A stretch of DNA of 21,122 nt from Lentisphaeria bacterium UBA1724 (GTDB lineage: Bacteria > Verrucomicrobiota > Lentisphaeria > Oligosphaerales > Oligosphaeraceae), in contig DCIO01000017.1 of the NCBI GenBank assembly GCA_002315885.1, forward strand, positions 16,937 to 38,058, in the 5' to 3' direction. Positions 1 to 7,533 of this stretch are shown here, piece after piece. The position numbers were made by a program, and so were the translations under genes. Position 1 is the first letter of the stretch; each line of letters opens with the position of its first letter. The notes beneath the pieces were generated by a model that made no database searches, was not told where the DNA came from, and worked only from the letters and a program-made list of their open reading frames with translations.

Positions 1-13
1 TTCCAGATCGTCC

Positions 14-74
14 CCAAAAAACAAAAAAAGGCCCCCCGCGGAATGCGCGTTCAGCGCAAAATCCCGCGAGGGGC
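14..74 (-). terminator. Rho-independent terminator of the zinc-ribbon gene
   Basis: Read on the minus strand, an 11-bp stem pairs 74-64 with 41-31; it is perfect if one U-G wobble is counted. The loop carries a second small stem (TGCGC/GCGCA). The hairpin is followed by a T-rich tract over 29-15. It lies about 12 nt after the stop codon of the minus-strand gene, the expected place for an intrinsic terminator. Confidence 0.9.
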
Positions 75-85
75 GAAGCGCCTAC

Positions 86-2254
86 CTATTTCATCGCTTC
101 GAGGATAGCGCGGAGATGGGTCTTGCACCCCTCGGCGTTTGCGCGGCACCAGGTAGCCATGCCTTCCATGGCGGTCTTCTGGCCCTGCATATCAAACAAT
201 GCCTTTCCATCCGCAATGGCGATGCCGTTCTTCTCGCAGACAGTCTTGATATTCCGCAGAATCTGTCCGTAGTGGTTGACCGCCAGGGTATCGGGAGTGG
301 CATTTGCCTTCCAGGCGCTGTTGGCGCCATTCGCCTGAGGATAGACGGGATTGGGCAACCAGCAAATCACCTTCGGGTTGCTTTCCAGTGCCTTGGCGGC
401 GTCAATGAATGCCTGGGTCGCCTGGGCCAACTCCTCATCCGTATGCTTCATGGCATCCGCGAAAGCAAAGGAGAAGATGACCACCTGGGGAGCGAAGGGC
501 GCCACATCACGGCCGAAACGGGCATTGCCCAATGCCGTCGTGCAACCATTGACACCCATATTCAGCACAACTGCCTTGACGCCCTCCTGGGTATTCAGAG
601 ATGCCTCCAGCAATGCAGGCAACGAGGGAACGCCATCGGTATCCGCAACCAAATCGTCACCGATGAAAACGATGCGCTCCTGGGCATTCTCCAAGGCGCT
701 GATGCGTTCGTTGGTCAGGCCATTGGGCCAATCGCGGGTAACAGGGCTGTCATTCCAAGGACCGCCCACTGGCATCTTAACCTTAAATGCCGTCTGGGCC
801 GCAGGGATAATCAGGGGCTTCTCCGCCGGCATGGATTGCAACTCCTCCGTGTTGCACTTGGCGCAAACCGCGGGTTTCTGGAAAGTCCCCAGCTTGGTCA
901 AAAGCTGTTCGTGGACAGACCAGGTGAACTTCTCGCCGCACTTCTCGCAGGTAAGTTCCTGGGGCTGATTCTCCTGAAGGAATTTGTTACACTCGGGACA
1001 ATGACGGCCCTGGGGCTGGCGCTTGGCCAGGCGGTCCTTCAGCTGCTCCTCGGGAGAATAGGTCCAGGTGCCATGACAATCCGCTTCCTGGCAGGGCTCC
1101 TGGATGGGCTGGAGAGTCTTCAACTCCGCCTGGCACTTGTCGCACATGCGATGACCAGCCTGCTCGCGACCATGCACATGGGCCGCCAACTGCATGGCAC
1201 GGGTCCAGACCCACTTCTCTTCACAACCACGATTGGCACAGGGCTGCTCCATATCCTTCGCCGCATTGAAGAAGGCAAAGCAATCCTTGCACATGCGCTT
1301 CGGAGGATCCAACTTGAAAGGCAAGGCAGCTTCGGGAGCCGCGGGAGCGGCAGGTTGTGTGCCCGAAGCGAGAGCTTCGGGGGCCGCGGGAGCGGCAAGT
1401 TGTGTGCCCGAAGCGAGAGCTTCGGGAGCCGCGGGAGCGGCAGGTTGTGTGCCCGAAGCGAGAGCTTCGGGGGCCGCGGGAGCGGCCGCTTCGGGAGCCG
1501 CGGCCTTCTTCTTCGGCGGCAGTGGCTGATCCACGATGGACTCCAGCTGTTCAAAGGGCGTCCAGGTCCAGGTATGGCTGCAGCCGTTGACGCGGCAGAC
1601 CACTTCCATGGGCTTCAGCAAATTAAACTTGTCAAAGCACTCGGGGCACATGCGCTTGGGTGGCGCATCCAGGGATTTTCCCGACCGCACCCACTCCAGC
1701 TGCTGGGTCTTTCCCCAGAGGATGGTATGCTTGCACCCCTTGACGCGGCAGGGCAGCTGCTTGTCCTCCAGGGTAATCCAAATCTTGTGGCATTCATCGC
1801 AGAGACGATGGGGCGCCTTGCCATCCTTGGACTCCATCTGCATACGCTTGGTCCAAGTCCAGGTATTCTTGCAACCGTGGGTACGGCAGGGCTGCTGGAT
1901 ATCCTCCTTCGCCTTCTCCTGACCGCGGCACTCGCTGCAGAAACCCTTGGCAGGCGTGTCAAATCCCTTCACATGGGCTTCCAGCTGCTGGTAGCGATTC
2001 CAGATCCAGGTCCCCTTGCACCCTGGCTTGGAACAAGGCACTTCCTTGTCGGATAAAGTCTTGAAGAATTCCCAGCATTCGTCGCACATCTTGCCACCAT
2101 CTTTGTGGTTGTGCGCATTGGCCTTGCCAAACATGGCCTGTTCGTTGGAAATTGTCACCATGTTCTTGCAACCGCGTGTTCTGCATGGTTGCTGGGTGCC
2201 TGTCTGCCGGAAGAAATCGCCTAAGCTACCGAGATTTTCGAAATTGGTGCCCAC
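86..2254 (-). CDS. Eight-unit zinc-ribbon protein with a degenerate SGNH-like C-terminal domain
   Basis: This is a cytoplasmic-looking protein of about 722 residues with no signal peptide or membrane segment. Residues 23-467 hold eight units, most of the form C-x4-C, then a W/F-x-W and EQL segment, then C-x2-C. Unit 8 (CEKCGEKFTW...EQL...P..C..C) resembles the zf-trcl type of probable zinc-binding domain. An Ala/Pro-rich repeat (about residues 252-309) splits unit 5. After a linker, residues 528-722 look like an SGNH/GDSL fold, but the block I Ser is Asp (GDD, 532-534), the GxND position reads AFAD (597-600), and the block V Asp and His positions align with T701 and R704 before a conserved NAEG. 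I infer zinc-dependent binding rather than hydrolysis; the partner is unknown. I chose GTG 2254 because GGAG (2267-2264) lies 9 nt upstream. An in-frame TTG at 2269 is the alternative and would add five residues; the first Cys pair precedes the first internal ATG. Confidence 0.85.
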   Translation of the reverse strand: MGTNFENLGSLGDFFRQTGTQQPCRTRGCKNMVTISNEQAMFGKANAHNHKDGGKMCDECWEFFKTLSDKEVPCSKPGCKGTWIWNRYQQLEAHVKGFDTPAKGFCSECRGQEKAKEDIQQPCRTHGCKNTWTWTKRMQMESKDGKAPHRLCDECHKIWITLEDKQLPCRVKGCKHTILWGKTQQLEWVRSGKSLDAPPKRMCPECFDKFNLLKPMEVVCRVNGCSHTWTWTPFEQLESIVDQPLPPKKKAAAPEAAAPAAPEALASGTQPAAPAAPEALASGTQLAAPAAPEALASGTQPAAPAAPEAALPFKLDPPKRMCKDCFAFFNAAKDMEQPCANRGCEEKWVWTRAMQLAAHVHGREQAGHRMCDKCQAELKTLQPIQEPCQEADCHGTWTYSPEEQLKDRLAKRQPQGRHCPECNKFLQENQPQELTCEKCGEKFTWSVHEQLLTKLGTFQKPAVCAKCNTEELQSMPAEKPLIIPAAQTAFKVKMPVGGPWNDSPVTRDWPNGLTNERISALENAQERIVFIGDDLVADTDGVPSLPALLEASLNTQEGVKAVVLNMGVNGCTTALGNARFGRDVAPFAPQVVIFSFAFADAMKHTDEELAQATQAFIDAAKALESNPKVICWLPNPVYPQANGANSAWKANATPDTLAVNHYGQILRNIKTVCEKNGIAIADGKALFDMQGQKTAMEGMATWCRANAEGCKTHLRAILEAMK
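1328..1485 (-). repeat. 45-bp in-frame tandem repeat, about 3.5 copies
   Basis: Copies start at 1328, 1373 and 1418, with a partial copy from 1463. Each encodes 15 residues of the type AAPAAPEALASGTQP. Copies 1 and 3 are identical; copy 2 and partial copy 4 share a different base at the same site (ggggcc instead of gggagcc context). This suggests a 90-bp higher-order duplication. The unit length is a multiple of three, so copy number can change without a frameshift. Confidence 0.92.
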
Positions 2255-2263
2255 TGAATGAGT

Positions 2264-2267
2264 CTCC
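2264..2267 (-). promoter_or_regulatory. Shine-Dalgarno GGAG that decides the GTG start
   Basis: GGAG at 2267-2264 on the minus strand is 9 nt before GTG 2254. The upstream TTG codon at 2269 overlaps this element and has no ribosome-binding sequence of its own. Confidence 0.5.
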
Positions 2268-2343
2268 AATGTGAATGAGTGTGATGATGAATGTGTTTGT
2301 ATCCAACGGGAGAATCCCGCGGAATGACGCTAAAATTAAATCA

Positions 2344-2372
2344 ATTGGAAGACTTTGCCATAACTTTGTCAA
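2344..2372 (-). promoter_or_regulatory. Candidate sigma-70 promoter for the zinc-ribbon gene
   Basis: On the minus strand a perfect TTGACA (2372-2367) is followed after 17 nt by TCCAAT (2349-2344), which matches TATAAT at four of six positions. Transcription would start near 2337, giving a leader of about 85 nt. Spacing is ideal but the -10 box is weak. Confidence 0.4.
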
Positions 2373-2438
2373 TATTTATGCGAAAAAAGAGCCATTTTCA
2401 TTTTTATTTTGTCATATCGCCTTGTAAAAATTTGCAAT

Positions 2439-2452
2439 CCCCCCGGGGGGGG
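2439..2452. repeat. C6G8 palindrome in the divergent promoter region
   Basis: Six C are followed by eight G, giving a 12-bp perfect inverted repeat with no loop inside otherwise AT-rich DNA. It falls between or just after the candidate promoter boxes, so an operator or a structural element is possible. No family of regulator is suggested by the sequence. Confidence 0.55.
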
Positions 2453-2638
2453 TATATTAAGCCCCGTTGCTGTTCTGGACTAATTGCCAGGACAATACAG
2501 CAACCTAACGTTTCACAATTCATTCGCTTCTGTCAATCGGCCTCTAGTAGGCACCTCTCTTTTTCTTCACGGGTGCAGACGGGGTCATTTTTTTACCCTG
2601 ATTTTTTCATTCTTTTTAACGGAAGGATTATTGGATCA

Positions 2639-4210
2639 ATGTCTGAATTGCTTCAAGGCGGAACTGGGTGGATTTTGTGGGGCATGCTGGCCATCTACAT
2701 GATCGGTATGCTCGTTATTGGATTTGTTTGCACCAAAAAAATCAATAGTCTTGACGACTTCATTGTCGCAGGACGACGATTGACATTCTGGGTGGCAACC
2801 GCTACCATGGTCGCGACACAATTTGGTGCAGGAAGCTGCATGGGTGTCGCCGCAACAGTCTATGGTTCTGGCGTGCGCGATGTCATCGCAGACCCCATCT
2901 CAATGTCGCTGTGCCTGCTGGTGGCAGCATATCTTATCGTTGGCAAGCTCCGCCGCGGCGGCTACACCACTGTCCCTGATATCATCGAAGCACGCTACGG
3001 CAAGGTGGCAGGCGTCTATGCGGGTATCTTCATGCTGCCGGTCTACATCGGCTGGACGGGCGCGCAGATCATCGGCTTCGGCACCGTGATCCATCTGCTG
3101 GTGCCACAGGTCTCACTGGTCGCAGGAATGCTCATCGGTGGCGGTGTGGTCCTCCTCTACACCATCTGCGGCGGCATGTGGGCAGTTACCATGACCGACG
3201 TGGTGCAGGTCTGCATCATGATCATCGGTCTGCTCTGCATCGTCCCCGGTATGTTCTCCGAAGCAGGTGGTTTCTCTGCAGTCTTTAGCCAGACCGCCGA
3301 GGACGGCAGTTCCCTCATCTCCATCATGCCCGAACCCAACTGCGGCTTCGGCGGCCACGTCTACTACATCGGACAGTGGATCATCATGGGACTGGGTTGC
3401 ATGATTGGACAGGAGCTCATCCAGCGCTCCATGGCCGCCAAGACGGAAAAAATCGCCATCCGAAGCTGCTTCCTCTCTGGTTTCATATATTTCGCCATCG
3501 GCCTCATCTCCATCTCCGTGGGACTGGCCGCGAAAATCCTCTTCCAGAAGTGGGGCGTCGATGTGGCGGCCGCAGACAATCTGGAAAACGAAGTCCTGCC
3601 CCGCATGGCCATGCACATCTTGGGCGGCATGCACCCCATCCTGCTCTCCATCTTCATCTGCGCACTGCTGGCGGCCATCATGAGCTCCTCCGACAGCTCT
3701 CTGCTGGCTACCTCCACCCTCTTCGTCAAGAATGTCTTCCTGCCTATCTTCCCGCAAGTCAAGCTCAAGAGCCAGCTGAAACTGGCCCGTATCATGACTG
3801 TCGTGGCATTGCTCTTCTCCGTCTGGCTGGCTTTGAGCGTGGACAGCATCTACGGTCTGATGGTCAACAGCTGGTCGTCCCTCCTGGTTGTCGTGGTGAT
3901 GCCCTGCATCGGCGCCATGTATTTCCGCCGCTCCGGCAAGCTCTCCGCCTTGAGCTGCATGATCTCCGGCACCGTGGTCTGGCTCGGATTTGTCATCATC
4001 AACTCCTTCAAGATTGAGGAGGACTTCCCTGCACTCCTCGATACGGATGCCTTCGATTATTACCTGACCAACGGCTCCGTCTATGGCTTCTTCACTGGCG
4101 TGATTGTCTTCTTCCTGGTCTACCTCCTCTTCGAGCGCAAGAATCCCCCTGCCCCCGAGAGGGTCTATGTGGAAGAACAGCCCGAGGACGCTCCCGCCGA
4201 AGCCAAATAA
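2639..4210 (+). CDS. Sodium:solute symporter (SSS family)
   Basis: This inner-membrane secondary transporter of 523 residues uses the sodium gradient to import a small solute. The sequence shows about 13 hydrophobic segments. It has the family signature GGMWAVTMTDVVQ at residues 178-190, a VAGRRLTFW motif after the first helix, and SSSDSS (349-354) in the helix that carries the sodium-site serines in this family. The substrate cannot be named; proline, pantothenate, choline and sialic acid carriers all share this fold. I chose ATG 2639 because hydrophobic family-like sequence begins there and a GGAAGG sequence lies about 12 nt upstream. The upstream in-frame extension to 2291 has no transporter character. 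The gene is transcribed alone, diverging from the zinc-ribbon gene and ending in its own terminator. Confidence 0.93.
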   Translation: MSELLQGGTGWILWGMLAIYMIGMLVIGFVCTKKINSLDDFIVAGRRLTFWVATATMVATQFGAGSCMGVAATVYGSGVRDVIADPISMSLCLLVAAYLIVGKLRRGGYTTVPDIIEARYGKVAGVYAGIFMLPVYIGWTGAQIIGFGTVIHLLVPQVSLVAGMLIGGGVVLLYTICGGMWAVTMTDVVQVCIMIIGLLCIVPGMFSEAGGFSAVFSQTAEDGSSLISIMPEPNCGFGGHVYYIGQWIIMGLGCMIGQELIQRSMAAKTEKIAIRSCFLSGFIYFAIGLISISVGLAAKILFQKWGVDVAAADNLENEVLPRMAMHILGGMHPILLSIFICALLAAIMSSSDSSLLATSTLFVKNVFLPIFPQVKLKSQLKLARIMTVVALLFSVWLALSVDSIYGLMVNSWSSLLVVVVMPCIGAMYFRRSGKLSALSCMISGTVVWLGFVIINSFKIEEDFPALLDTDAFDYYLTNGSVYGFFTGVIVFFLVYLLFERKNPPAPERVYVEEQPEDAPAEAK

Positions 4211-4228
4211 CCGCTAGCTCCATCCACC

Positions 4229-4269
4229 AAAACGCCATTGCCGATTCCCTTCGACAATGGCGTTTTTTT
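4229..4269 (+). terminator. Rho-independent terminator after the symporter gene
   Basis: A perfect stem of 10-12 bp (AACGCCATTG, 4231-4240, with CAATGGCGTT, 4255-4264) is followed by a run of seven T (4263-4269). It starts about 18 nt after the symporter stop codon, so hflX needs its own promoter downstream. Confidence 0.95.
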
Positions 4270-4316
4270 ATCCCCAAAACACACAAAATACGCGAAAAAT
4301 AGAATATTGTATAGAT

Positions 4317-5630
4317 ATGATCGTAAAAGATATCAAAGACAATTCGCTTCTGCCAGAACCGCCCAAGGCGTACCTGGTCAGCTTCCTGCATCCGGGAGAA
4401 TCCCCCGAAGCCGCTCTGTCACTGTTGTCGGAACTATCTCAGCTTGTTGACACACAGGGACTTGTGGTCGTCGGTAGCCAAATTGCACGCCTGCGTGACA
4501 TCAACCCAAAGACCATCCTGGGCGTCGGAAAAGTCCGGGAAATCCTGGACGAAGCGGAACGACTGGGCGCGGATGTGGTTGTCACCGACGATGTGCTTTC
4601 CCCCGCGCAGCAGCGCAACTGGGAAAAGCTGACCAACCTGGCCGTCATCGACCGCCAGGAGGTGATTCTAGACATCTTTGCCGCCCGAGCCCAGACCAAG
4701 GAAGCCGTCCTGCAGGTCCAATTGGCGCAACTGAACTACGAATTGCCGCGATTGGTGCGGAAATGGAAGCACCTGAACCGCCAGCGTGGCGCCAGTGGCG
4801 GATTGGGTGGCCGTATGCAAGGCGAACAGCAGATCGAGTTGGATGCACGACAGATTCGCATCCACATCCAGATGCTCCAGGCAGAATTGGCGGTCGTCCG
4901 CAAGCAGCGCAAAGTCCAGCGCCGTCGTCGTCTGGCGAAGCCCGTTCCCGTGGTAGCCATCGTGGGCTACACCAACGCAGGGAAGTCCTCCCTGTTGAAC
5001 CGCCTGACCAAGGCATCCGTGCTAGTGGAAGACAAGCTCTTCGCCACCCTGGATCCCACCGTGCGACGATACATCCTACCAGGGGGACAGGACATCCTTC
5101 TGGCGGATACCGTGGGCTTTGTACGAAAACTCCCCCACTTGCTCATTGACGCATTCAAGTCCACACTGGAAGAGACCAAATTGGCCGACTACATCCTGGA
5201 AGTCCTGGATGCCTCTGACGAATCACTCCTGGAACACCACGATACCACCCTGAATGTGCTGGAGGAAATCGGGATGGACCCCAAGCCCATGCTGATGGTC
5301 CTGAACAAATGGGACCAGGTGGACGAAGAACGACGCAAGCAACTCAAGGAACGCTACCCCGAAGCGCTGCCCGTCTCCGTCCTGACCGGCGAAGGCATGG
5401 ACGCATTTGTGCGTCGTCTGACGGAACTCATCAAGGCGCTGATGCCTGAACGAGCCTACCTCATTCCCCTGTCGGACTACGCGCCTCTGAGCCAAATTCG
5501 AAAGTATTGCTTCATTGAAAAAGAGGAATTCCTGGATGACGGCGTGCATGTCATTGCCCGTGTTCCCCTGAATCACCTGGAGCGCTGGAACAAGTATCAA
5601 CTGCCCACGGGGCGCCCGGGGAGGATGTAG
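4317..5630 (+). CDS. hflX: Ribosome-associated GTPase HflX
   Basis: HflX is a TRAFAC GTPase that binds 50S or 70S ribosomes and splits stalled ribosomes under stress. The 437-residue protein has the HflX N-terminal domain (VVGSQIARLRDINPKTILGVGKV) and a helical linker. The GTPase motifs are G1 GYTNAGKS near residue 217, DTVG near 264 and NKWD near 330. The Gly-rich family segment usually written GxRGPGE reads GGRMQGE here (about 161-172), a noticeable deviation. The first in-frame ATG (4257) lies inside the upstream terminator hairpin, so I chose ATG 4317. No Shine-Dalgarno sequence precedes it; the leader is AT-rich and may be short. The gene heads the long co-directional run and ends 3 nt before mutL. 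Confidence 0.95.
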   Translation: MIVKDIKDNSLLPEPPKAYLVSFLHPGESPEAALSLLSELSQLVDTQGLVVVGSQIARLRDINPKTILGVGKVREILDEAERLGADVVVTDDVLSPAQQRNWEKLTNLAVIDRQEVILDIFAARAQTKEAVLQVQLAQLNYELPRLVRKWKHLNRQRGASGGLGGRMQGEQQIELDARQIRIHIQMLQAELAVVRKQRKVQRRRRLAKPVPVVAIVGYTNAGKSSLLNRLTKASVLVEDKLFATLDPTVRRYILPGGQDILLADTVGFVRKLPHLLIDAFKSTLEETKLADYILEVLDASDESLLEHHDTTLNVLEEIGMDPKPMLMVLNKWDQVDEERRKQLKERYPEALPVSVLTGEGMDAFVRRLTELIKALMPERAYLIPLSDYAPLSQIRKYCFIEKEEFLDDGVHVIARVPLNHLERWNKYQLPTGRPGRM

Positions 5631-5633
5631 CCA

Positions 5634-7526
5634 ATGGGTATCATTCACGTCCTTTCGGCAGAATTGGCGGGCCGCATCGCGGCAGGCGAAGTCATTGAAC
5701 GCCCCGCTTCCGTCATCAAGGAACTGGTGGAGAACTCCATCGACGCAGGCGCCACGCGCATCCGCGTCATCACGGAGCAAGGCGGCCACAAGCTGATGCA
5801 GGTCATCGATGACGGAAAAGGCATGGACCAGCAGGACGCACTGCTCTGCCTGGAGGCCCACGCCACCAGCAAAATCACCAAGGAAGGCGACGTGGGGCAA
5901 ATCCGCACCCTGGGCTTCCGCGGCGAAGCCCTGCCCTCCATCTCCGCAGTCTCCCGTTTCGAAATGCAGACCCGCCCCGCCGACCAGGTGTCAGGCACCG
6001 AAGTCATTGTCAACAACGGCGCCATCCAGGATGTCCGGGAATGCGGTTGTGCGCCAGGAACCTCCATTAAAGTCCAGTGGCTCTTCGGAAATCTCCCCGC
6101 ACGCAGAAAATTCCTGAAAGGCCCCGCCACGGAAGACGACTACATCCAGGAGATGCTCCTGATGCTGGCGCTGACTAGACCCGACCTATCCTTCGAACTA
6201 GTCCAAAATGGACACTGCGTCCTACGAGCACCCGCCAGCGGACATATCGCGGGACGGGTGGAGATGCTGGTGGGCAAAGACGCCTTCGCAGCCATGCTCC
6301 CCGTGGAATACGCAGAAGACGGCATCCATGTCTATGGCTTCGTCAGCAAGCCAGGCTTCACACGCAGCAACCGCCGAGACCAGCGCATCGTGGTCAATGG
6401 CCGCGCCGCATCCGCCGAGACCGTCTTCTTCGCCATCCGAGAGGCATACGACACACTGGTCCTCAAAGGACGATATCCAGGGGTCGTCCTCTATGTGGAC
6501 ATCGCACCCGAACGGGTGGACGTGAATGTGCATCCCACCAAGCGGGAAGTCCGTTTCCGAGAGCCCATGCGGGTGTCCAACGTGGTGGCCGCCGCCATCC
6601 GCCAGGCCCTCCGTGGCATGGCGATTCCCCCTGCGGAAACCGCGCCGATGCAGGTCCCTGTCAGCCAGCACCCCGCCTCCCCCGACACAGGCAAACCCGA
6701 GTTGGTGGACACCACGCCGAAGCCCCTGGAGACGCCTGCGGAGCCTGCGCCGTCCCCCGCAGTTGCCACACAGCCTGTCTTCCCCGAGCGTCCTGCGACG
6801 CCCGTCATGCCCCGTGCCTTCCAGCCCATCCAGGCCCCCCTGCCCTTTGCTCCCGAGGCACCCAGCGCAAATACCACGCCGCAGACCACCCACCAGGATA
6901 CAACGCCCTCTCTCGCAGTGACGTACGAGCCCGTGGCGGCGCCCAACGCCCCCGAGAGCGTCCCCACCTACCGGCTGCTTTGTCCCCTAGGCAAAGAATA
7001 CCTCCTGGCTGAAAGCAACACAGGACTGATTGTGGTGAATATCCACGCCGCCAGTCAGCGCATCCTCTTTGAGCGCCTCCTGGTCAATCTCCGTCAGAAG
7101 GACCTGCCCCGACAGGCACTGCTGATGCCCGTCACCATCCATCTGGCGCCCGATGAATCCCGATTGCTCTCCCGTGAACTTCCTTTCTTCCAGTCCATCG
7201 GATACTCCATCGAGGAATTCGGTGCAAACGCATTCCTCATCACCGCAGTGCCGCAGAATCTCCCGGACAAAGACCTGGGCACCACCATCCGGGACATCCT
7301 GGTGGATTTGCGCCACGAGACGGTTACCAACCGCCAGAGCGCCATCCATCTGGCACAGATCGCCAGCCGACACGCCGTCACCAAGAAGGACCACCTTACC
7401 ACCGAAGAGCAAGAGCAGCTCCTGACTGCACTCGTGCACTGCGAGATGCCTTACGCGGATCCCGCGGGACTCCCCACAATGGTCCATATCACCTACTCCG
7501 AACTCGCCAAGCGATTCCGAACCTGA
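5634..7526 (+). CDS. mutL: DNA mismatch repair protein MutL
   Basis: MutL is the GHKL-family ATPase that couples MutS mismatch recognition to strand removal. The 630-residue protein shows the ATPase motifs KELVENSIDAG (E30, N34), DDGKGM (59-64) and GFRGEAL (94-100). A Pro/Ala-rich linker spans about 330-445, followed by the C-terminal dimerisation domain. The endonuclease motif DQHA(x)2E(x)4E reads N469-I-H-A-A-S-Q475-R-I-L-F-E480, so the metal-binding Asp and first Glu are replaced. The usual ACR and CPHGRPT elements read ASRHAV and a CEMPYADPAGLPT-type sequence. The nuclease is therefore probably inactive or altered. GGAGG (5620-5624), inside the end of hflX, lies 9 nt upstream of the ATG. 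Translation is likely coupled to hflX. Confidence 0.96.
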   Translation: MGIIHVLSAELAGRIAAGEVIERPASVIKELVENSIDAGATRIRVITEQGGHKLMQVIDDGKGMDQQDALLCLEAHATSKITKEGDVGQIRTLGFRGEALPSISAVSRFEMQTRPADQVSGTEVIVNNGAIQDVRECGCAPGTSIKVQWLFGNLPARRKFLKGPATEDDYIQEMLLMLALTRPDLSFELVQNGHCVLRAPASGHIAGRVEMLVGKDAFAAMLPVEYAEDGIHVYGFVSKPGFTRSNRRDQRIVVNGRAASAETVFFAIREAYDTLVLKGRYPGVVLYVDIAPERVDVNVHPTKREVRFREPMRVSNVVAAAIRQALRGMAIPPAETAPMQVPVSQHPASPDTGKPELVDTTPKPLETPAEPAPSPAVATQPVFPERPATPVMPRAFQPIQAPLPFAPEAPSANTTPQTTHQDTTPSLAVTYEPVAAPNAPESVPTYRLLCPLGKEYLLAESNTGLIVVNIHAASQRILFERLLVNLRQKDLPRQALLMPVTIHLAPDESRLLSRELPFFQSIGYSIEEFGANAFLITAVPQNLPDKDLGTTIRDILVDLRHETVTNRQSAIHLAQIASRHAVTKKDHLTTEEQEQLLTALVHCEMPYADPAGLPTMVHITYSELAKRFRT

Positions 7527-7533
7527 CCCTATC

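Larger units (their letters stand above)
2270..2638. other. Divergent intergenic region
   Basis: This AT-rich spacer of about 370 nt separates two divergent genes and holds no convincing gene. An in-frame extension of the symporter ORF runs through it, but it gives a low-complexity, non-homologous peptide. It contains the minus-strand TTGACA element and two poor plus-strand promoter candidates: TTGTCA (2409-2414) with TGCAAT (2433-2438) at 18 nt, and TTGCAA (2432-2437) with TATATT (2453-2458) at only 15 nt. A C6G8 palindrome lies between them. The 3' part (2560-2620) is T-rich with small stems. Confidence 0.6.

Noticed and set aside
116..2056. Plus-strand ORF of 646 codons antisense to the zinc-ribbon gene
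   Set aside because: It mirrors the GC-biased codons and repeats of the minus-strand gene. It has no recognisable domain, while the opposite strand has eight ordered Cys units, a terminator and a ribosome-binding site.
2291..2638. N-terminal extension of the symporter, or a small leader peptide in the same spacer
   Set aside because: The translation is Ser/Phe/Arg-rich without similarity to transporters, crosses promoter-like elements and lacks a ribosome-binding site.
4257..4316. 20-residue N-terminal extension of HflX
   Set aside because: Its ATG is inside the downstream arm of the symporter terminator, so that codon would rarely be transcribed as part of hflX mRNA.
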